64,000 nt of DNA from a bacterium (GTDB lineage: Bacteria; Hydrothermota; UBA3073; JACQXS01; JAQTXJ01), in the NCBI GenBank assembly GCA_028716385.1, contig JAQUPX010000008.1, positions 1-64,000 of the forward strand, given 5' to 3'. The position numbers and the translations under genes are program-made. The stretch's first letter is position 1, and each line of letters opens with the position of its first letter. The notes beneath the pieces are model-generated. The model saw only the letters and a list, made by a program, of their open reading frames with translations, did not search any database and was not told the origin of the DNA. Below are positions 60,115 through 64,000 of this stretch, piece after piece.

Positions 60115-62126
60115 AAAAAGGACTTGGAGAATACAAAACAGAACTTTGGCTTTATAACAATAAGATGAGAGAGTCTTTTGAACATCCCGTAACAATAAGA
60201 GAATGGAGCGAAGACGGAAACAGTAGCAATTTAGTTACCTATAAAAACGGTAAAGCAATTAAATATGTTTCTGAAATGAGAAATAGAAAACTAGTTGCAA
60301 AAGCAGTCGGGAATTTACCATCTAATAATTTACTGTTCTCAAAAGAGGCACTAATTCAGTTTCTCTTTGATGAATCTTCTCATGAGCAATGGAAAACGCT
60401 TCAATCATTATTAGGTTTTTCAGGGTTAGATTTGGGAAAGTTTAATCCGCAAGAAGTAAAGAGGAGGTTAGTCAAATGGTCCCAAGGAGAGATTAAACAG
60501 TTTATTATTAAGAATGGTTATTCTAAAGCATTTGAGTTGTATTTTAATAAAGACATTAATACTATTAAAACCTCAGTCGGAAAAGCAGTTACTCAACTCT
60601 ATCCAAAAATGACAACTGCTATGAAAGAATCACTTCTAAAGATGGAAGCAAAGAAATATCCAACTCTGGGACACTTAACTCAGGCAATAAGGGAACTTTC
60701 TGCATTATATTCCCAGGACTATCCAAAATTAAGACATAATTTTTATAAAAAATGGGGAAAATATGATGAACAAGATATTCAATTCTTCAGTGAAGGACTT
60801 AATGATAATCAAAAAAGTCTTTTACTCGCATTATCCGGTGGTTCAGATATTCTTTGGAATTACAACATCTCCAAAAACCTACCTCAAATCTATAATGCTG
60901 CCAAAAAGGAAAAGATAGCTTTTGATAAGAAATTCCCATTCAAAAAGAAATATAAAAGTCAATCCGCTGAAAACTTTTTCGTGGGAAAAGCTATCACTGA
61001 TAGGCAATTCTTTATATACAAACATGACGGTAAAACTACTTATGTCGAAACTGTAAGGCCTTATAGAGGTTCTTCCCCTAAACCATCAAATCAACCATCA
61101 GCTATTTTTGTTACTACCAGAACTCCCTATCTTAACACTATGTTTGGACAGATGGAACAATCAGGATGGGCAGATAGAAATCAATTAATTCCCTTGAGAA
61201 GTTCAAAGATTATAAACACGCTCATATCCGCAGAAAAATCTGGGAAAGAAAGGTCTAAAGATATGTCTAAGATTTTTAGGGGTAGAGGATTAGGAAACAC
61301 TCCAGTCGGAAAAGTTATAATACGAAAAAGAGTGTTGTCCGCAAAAGAAATACGGAACCTAGACGATAAGATTAAATCTTCGGATTCAGTTGCCAGCTTT
61401 GCTTCTAAATTAACAGACAAAGAAGAAGAGTATTTTATGACTAAAAACGAAAGATATATCCCGGCAAAATATTTAGAAGTTAGAACGGACCCAATGTTGC
61501 ATAGAAAACATTACCCCTCTGATTATGTAGTAGACATCCGAACTGGGAAATTCGTAGCCAATATAAACACGGGAAAAGAGAGAGAAGAGTTTGCTACAAC
61601 TGGGTACTCTATTCCTTATGTATGGGATTATGAATCAGTAACAAAGTTTTATAATACCCACAAAAAAATGTTGGCAAAAAGACTGGGAAGGTCATCTAAA
61701 TTAGCTCAACGAAATCAAGATGAATATTTCAGAACGCATCCCCAATACGAACCTAAAGGATACAAATACACATCACTTGGGAAATCCATCCACAGAAGTA
61801 ATAAAATAAAAATCTGCTCTTTTAATGCTCGCACTACTCCAAACTACCGTCTCATAGGACTAAAAATGCAGAACGCAATCCATCACTGGGAAGACAAGAA
61901 TATAAAAGACGCGGATATGTACCGGAGACAGGCAGCGAAAATAGTTTGCTACAAACTTGGGCGAGGAGGCACGGCCCCCTTTATCAAGCAGTATAGTCAT
62001 ACGAATGGTCTCATAATGCTTGCTCCAAAATCATGGGATAAAGAATGGATCGCAGAAGCAAAAAAAGAGATAAAATCAATGATGGGATTATCAAGAACTG
62101 CGAATGTAGATAAAAGAGCTAATTAA
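60111..62126 (+). CDS. Large multi-module protein of the polyvalent set
   Basis: 671 residues with [VI]G motifs near 66 (AVGNLPSN), 156 (SVGKAVTQ), 291 (FVGKAITD), 399 (PVGKVIIR) and 556 (SLGKSIHR). Blocks are mostly helical (KYPTLGHLTQAIRELSALYS) or mixed (ATTGYSIPYVWDYESVTKFY). The C-terminal block from about 561 is helical with a Cys pair (QAAKIVCYKLGRGGTAPFIK). No enzyme signature identified. Site AGGGGGAAGA. Confidence 0.6.
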   Translation: MKKGLGEYKTELWLYNNKMRESFEHPVTIREWSEDGNSSNLVTYKNGKAIKYVSEMRNRKLVAKAVGNLPSNNLLFSKEALIQFLFDESSHEQWKTLQSLLGFSGLDLGKFNPQEVKRRLVKWSQGEIKQFIIKNGYSKAFELYFNKDINTIKTSVGKAVTQLYPKMTTAMKESLLKMEAKKYPTLGHLTQAIRELSALYSQDYPKLRHNFYKKWGKYDEQDIQFFSEGLNDNQKSLLLALSGGSDILWNYNISKNLPQIYNAAKKEKIAFDKKFPFKKKYKSQSAENFFVGKAITDRQFFIYKHDGKTTYVETVRPYRGSSPKPSNQPSAIFVTTRTPYLNTMFGQMEQSGWADRNQLIPLRSSKIINTLISAEKSGKERSKDMSKIFRGRGLGNTPVGKVIIRKRVLSAKEIRNLDDKIKSSDSVASFASKLTDKEEEYFMTKNERYIPAKYLEVRTDPMLHRKHYPSDYVVDIRTGKFVANINTGKEREEFATTGYSIPYVWDYESVTKFYNTHKKMLAKRLGRSSKLAQRNQDEYFRTHPQYEPKGYKYTSLGKSIHRSNKIKICSFNARTTPNYRLIGLKMQNAIHHWEDKNIKDADMYRRQAAKIVCYKLGRGGTAPFIKQYSHTNGLIMLAPKSWDKEWIAEAKKEIKSMMGLSRTANVDKRAN

Positions 62127-62140
62127 AACTTGACTTTTAA

Positions 62141-62169
62141 TTTATATTTAATAAGTGTATTATTATAAT
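62141..62169 (+). promoter_or_regulatory. Putative promoter before the lysis gene
   Basis: TTTATA (62141-62146), a 17-base spacer and TATAAT (62164-62169). Exact -10, weak -35. A TTGACT (62130) also lies upstream. It would give a separate transcript for the transglycosylase gene, in the 123-base gap after the large late genes. Confidence 0.45.
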
Positions 62170-62203
62170 GATAGGGATAAAGAAAAAGTAGGTCAAAACG
62201 CTT

Positions 62204-62229
62204 GGGGGAATCGTTAAATCCGTTCCCCC
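62204..62229 (+). terminator. Hairpin GGGGGAA/TTCCCCC
   Basis: A 7-bp stem with a 12-base loop, just downstream of the putative promoter and 20 bases before the transglycosylase start. It has no U-run, so it may be a 5' leader hairpin or may sequester a GGGGG ribosome-site-like sequence, instead of terminating. Confidence 0.45.
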
Positions 62230-62249
62230 TCGCATAAACTAAAAAAAAC

Positions 62250-62927
62250 ATGAAACAAGATTACTACGGATCTTTTATACAAAAATCAAGAGGTGTGGAG
62301 TTTCAGGCTAAACCAAGCAAGGGATTTATAGCAACTATTATAATATTAAGTTCAGCCGGGTTACTTGTTGGAACTGGCGCAACCGTAAGGAAGGTGGTAA
62401 TTATGAAAAACACATCTAAAATCTTAACAATCATCAATAACTACAAAGATATTATACGGAAATACGCAACTATGTACAAAATTCAACCGTCTCTTATTGT
62501 AGCTATGATAATGCAAGAATCAGGAGGAAATCCAAATAAGCCCCGTTATGAACCGGCATTTTATAATACATACATCAAAAACAATCCCGATTGGATAAAA
62601 CATCCATTATACAACAATCCGCAGGCAGTAAGTTCAAGTTATGGACTTTTACAGATAATGTACCCTGTCGCATGGGAAATTGCAACCCCGGCAGAAAGAA
62701 TAAAACTAAAAGATCCAAAATCTCTAAACGATCCTGATTTTAATATTTCCCTGGGGACCCGAAAACTTTCAAAGCAACTCGCAAAATTCCCTAACCAAGA
62801 ACAGGCAATAGCTTCTTACAATGCCGGGAATGGTTGTATAAAGGGAAGCAATATATGTTTCAATGGAACTAAATATAAAAATAGCGTTCTAAACTATCTT
62901 AAACAAGTACCCTTAGGGAGTGTTTAA
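62250..62927 (+). CDS. Lytic transglycosylase (SLT/GH23) with N-terminal membrane segment
   Basis: 225 residues: a short basic start, a membrane helix (IATIIILSSAGLLVGTGATV), then an SLT domain from about residue 70: YATMYKIQPSLIVAMIMQES with the catalytic Glu, GNPNKPRYEP, SSSYGLLQIMYPVAWEIA, LGTRKLSKQLAKF and AIASYNAGNGCI. It cleaves the peptidoglycan glycan strand. In membrane-containing viruses such enzymes help entry or release. An in-frame ATG at 62403 could give a soluble form. Its stop overlaps the next ATG. Confidence 0.9.
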   Translation: MKQDYYGSFIQKSRGVEFQAKPSKGFIATIIILSSAGLLVGTGATVRKVVIMKNTSKILTIINNYKDIIRKYATMYKIQPSLIVAMIMQESGGNPNKPRYEPAFYNTYIKNNPDWIKHPLYNNPQAVSSSYGLLQIMYPVAWEIATPAERIKLKDPKSLNDPDFNISLGTRKLSKQLAKFPNQEQAIASYNAGNGCIKGSNICFNGTKYKNSVLNYLKQVPLGSV

Positions 62928-63220
62928 TGGCAGCACAGCAAGACGTACACAAAAAGAAGAGTGATTATTTTGGGTTTTCAAATTGGGAGACCTGTATGGT
63001 ATTTTGTAAATGTTTTGTGGATGCGGAAGCCCGGAGTTATTTAAGGTGCCTAAAACATAAATTCTCCACGGATAAAAATGCCATAAAAATTTTAACACTG
63101 CAACTTCCAAAGATAATAAAAGGAATCAGCGAGTGTAAATCGCAGAAAGACTTTATAAAGAAAATTAATTTTAAGCACGTAAACTATAACGAGCTGTACA
63201 AAAAGATGTATTTGCATTAA
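62927..63220 (+). CDS. Hypothetical Cys-containing protein, 97 residues
   Basis: MAAQQDVHKKKSDYFGFSNW, then ETCMVFCKCFVDAEARSYLR and helices to a basic end. The NWET-type stretch recalls small phage proteins of an unnamed family, but I am not sure of that. Overlaps the transglycosylase stop by one base. Confidence 0.55.
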   Translation: MAAQQDVHKKKSDYFGFSNWETCMVFCKCFVDAEARSYLRCLKHKFSTDKNAIKILTLQLPKIIKGISECKSQKDFIKKINFKHVNYNELYKKMYLH

Positions 63221-63227
63221 AAATAAA

Positions 63228-63347
63228 ATGGATTTTGTTTCTTTTGAGAAAATGACACAAAAGAAATTTGTTGAACTTTATGGAGAATACCAACTAAAGT
63301 GCATGCTGTATGCAATATCAAGGGGTTGGCTTTGGATAAATTTATAA
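63228..63347 (+). CDS. Small hypothetical protein, 39 residues
   Basis: MDFVSFEKMTQKKFVELYGE, then YQLKCMLYAISRGWLWINL. A short helical protein. No ribosome site (AAATAAA before the ATG), so it depends on coupling with the gene before. Moderately supported by codon use and position in the operon. Confidence 0.45.
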   Translation: MDFVSFEKMTQKKFVELYGEYQLKCMLYAISRGWLWINL

Positions 63348-63360
63348 AACAGGGGGAGAA

Positions 63361-63753
63361 ATGAATGTGGTAAAGCTAGAAAAATGTATCAATTCGGCAG
63401 ATAGGTTAAAGGGTTTTGTAAGCCTTACCAATATTTATATAAAGAAAAGTGCACTTGAAGATACAGCAAGACTTATATTTAAAGTAAATAAATATCCAAT
63501 AATAGACATTCCGACTCTTGCCCTTAAAGACCATTATTATATCAAGATTGAAGATGAAATAACCAAAGCAAAACATTTAGAAAAAAGAGTTTATCCTGAA
63601 GGTATGGTTGGGGTTTATCTTCCGGATATTACTAATCTTTGTTTGCAATACGAAGATGAATTGAGCATTAGGGTAGAATTCAAAGAAGGAGAATACTTAA
63701 AAGATCACTTAATAATTTGTGAGGGAGAAAGAATAATTCCACAAATACAATAA
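63361..63753 (+). CDS. Hypothetical protein, 130 residues
   Basis: MNVVKLEKCINSADRLKGFV, beta strands (SLTNIYIKKSALEDTARLIF), HYYIKIEDEITKAKHLEKRV and YEDELSIRVEFKEGEYLKD. A beta-rich domain with an acidic C terminus. Site AGGGGGAGAA. No family recognised. Confidence 0.55.
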   Translation: MNVVKLEKCINSADRLKGFVSLTNIYIKKSALEDTARLIFKVNKYPIIDIPTLALKDHYYIKIEDEITKAKHLEKRVYPEGMVGVYLPDITNLCLQYEDELSIRVEFKEGEYLKDHLIICEGERIIPQIQ

Positions 63754-63765
63754 AAAGGGGGAGAA

Positions 63766-64000
63766 ATGGGACATCTACAACAAGTTAGCATAGGTTTAAG
63801 CGATTTAACGAACATTTTGAATACATGGCAGACCACATCATCCATCCGGACAGGAATAGAGCCTATAATGCAGGGCTATTTAACAAAATACCCAAACTCA
63901 CAGATAATGGTCCAGTATAAAACGATAAAAGATAAATGGATTCCTCTTCCGTCAGGATTTACGGAAATAACAAAATCGGATACATATCGGATCGCAATTC
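63766..64000 (+). CDS. MGHL-type protein, 3' end beyond window
   Basis: Start MGHLQQVSIGLSDLTNILNT behind AAAGGGGGAGAA; the frame is open to the right edge. The four-residue start resembles the M[GA]YL series at 36.6-40.4 kb. The visible 78 residues are mixed alpha/beta (GYLTKYPNSQIMVQYKTIKD). Its presence shows that the late block continues beyond the window. Confidence 0.65.
   Translation, partial: MGHLQQVSIGLSDLTNILNTWQTTSSIRTGIEPIMQGYLTKYPNSQIMVQYKTIKDKWIPLPSGFTEITKSDTYRIAI

Overview
The window looks like part of a large mobile genome, virus-like or phage-plasmid-like, from an AT-rich Gram-negative host. A TonB protein, lipoproteins and surface-type secreted proteins point to a host with an outer membrane. 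There is no rRNA, tRNA or housekeeping gene. Genes are short, tightly packed, often overlap by ATGA or GTGA, and mostly use AGGGGGA-type ribosome binding sites. No terminase, portal, tail tube or tail sheath gene is recognisable. Instead there are many single-pass membrane proteins, two beta-rich proteins that could be capsid subunits, and very large modular proteins. My best reading (inference) is a non-tailed, possibly membrane-containing virus whose genome extends beyond both edges of the window. || Layout. 1-9.95 kb (minus strand): small early genes with TonB, an ASCH-domain protein, a lambda O/P-like replication pair (4179-5081 and 3866-4210) behind a structured leader, a DNA methyltransferase broken by in-frame stops and lying next to a LAGLIDADG endonuclease and a truncated second methyltransferase start, a run of tiny coupled membrane and Cys-rich proteins, and a stand-alone WYL domain. 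10.1-12.1 kb: an IS1595/ISXO2-type transposase and membrane genes. 12.4-15.5 kb (plus): a cassette with an MRQGDVL-type protein and a DUF6745-type repeat protein, ending in a strong bidirectional terminator. 15.5-19.4 kb (minus): a coiled-coil protein, a Cys-motif protein and an FkbM methyltransferase. 19.45-19.64 kb: a divergent control region with eight TTGACA/TTGTCAA boxes and a consensus sigma70 promoter. || 19.8-63.8 kb (plus) is one long late-type block. It runs through a 1405-residue YadA-head-like adhesin, secreted adhesin or fibre-like proteins with a shared leader, a transglutaminase-like peptidase, a glycan and methylation cassette that includes a glycosyltransferase carrying an intein, a series of small membrane proteins starting M[GA]YL (two of them a perfect tandem duplication), two capsid candidates, and then five very large proteins with several medium ones. 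These carry polyvalent-protein domains (ADP-ribosyltransferase-like, HEVGH metallopeptidase joined to a LigD-type 3'-phosphoesterase, DUF6573-like). A lytic transglycosylase follows. || Main discovery candidate: the large late proteins are divided into blocks of about 55-225 residues by a recurring short motif, [VI]-G-[KRQ]-x-[IV]. The same motif sits near the N terminus of one capsid candidate. Domain edges coincide with the motif where they can be recognised. This suggests either proteolytic maturation of virion polyproteins into a cocktail of injected effectors, or a modular linker system. Other notable items are a dif-like Xer site at 51230-51257 in a 366-bp non-coding gap and structured 5' leaders with long perfect stems on the minus strand.
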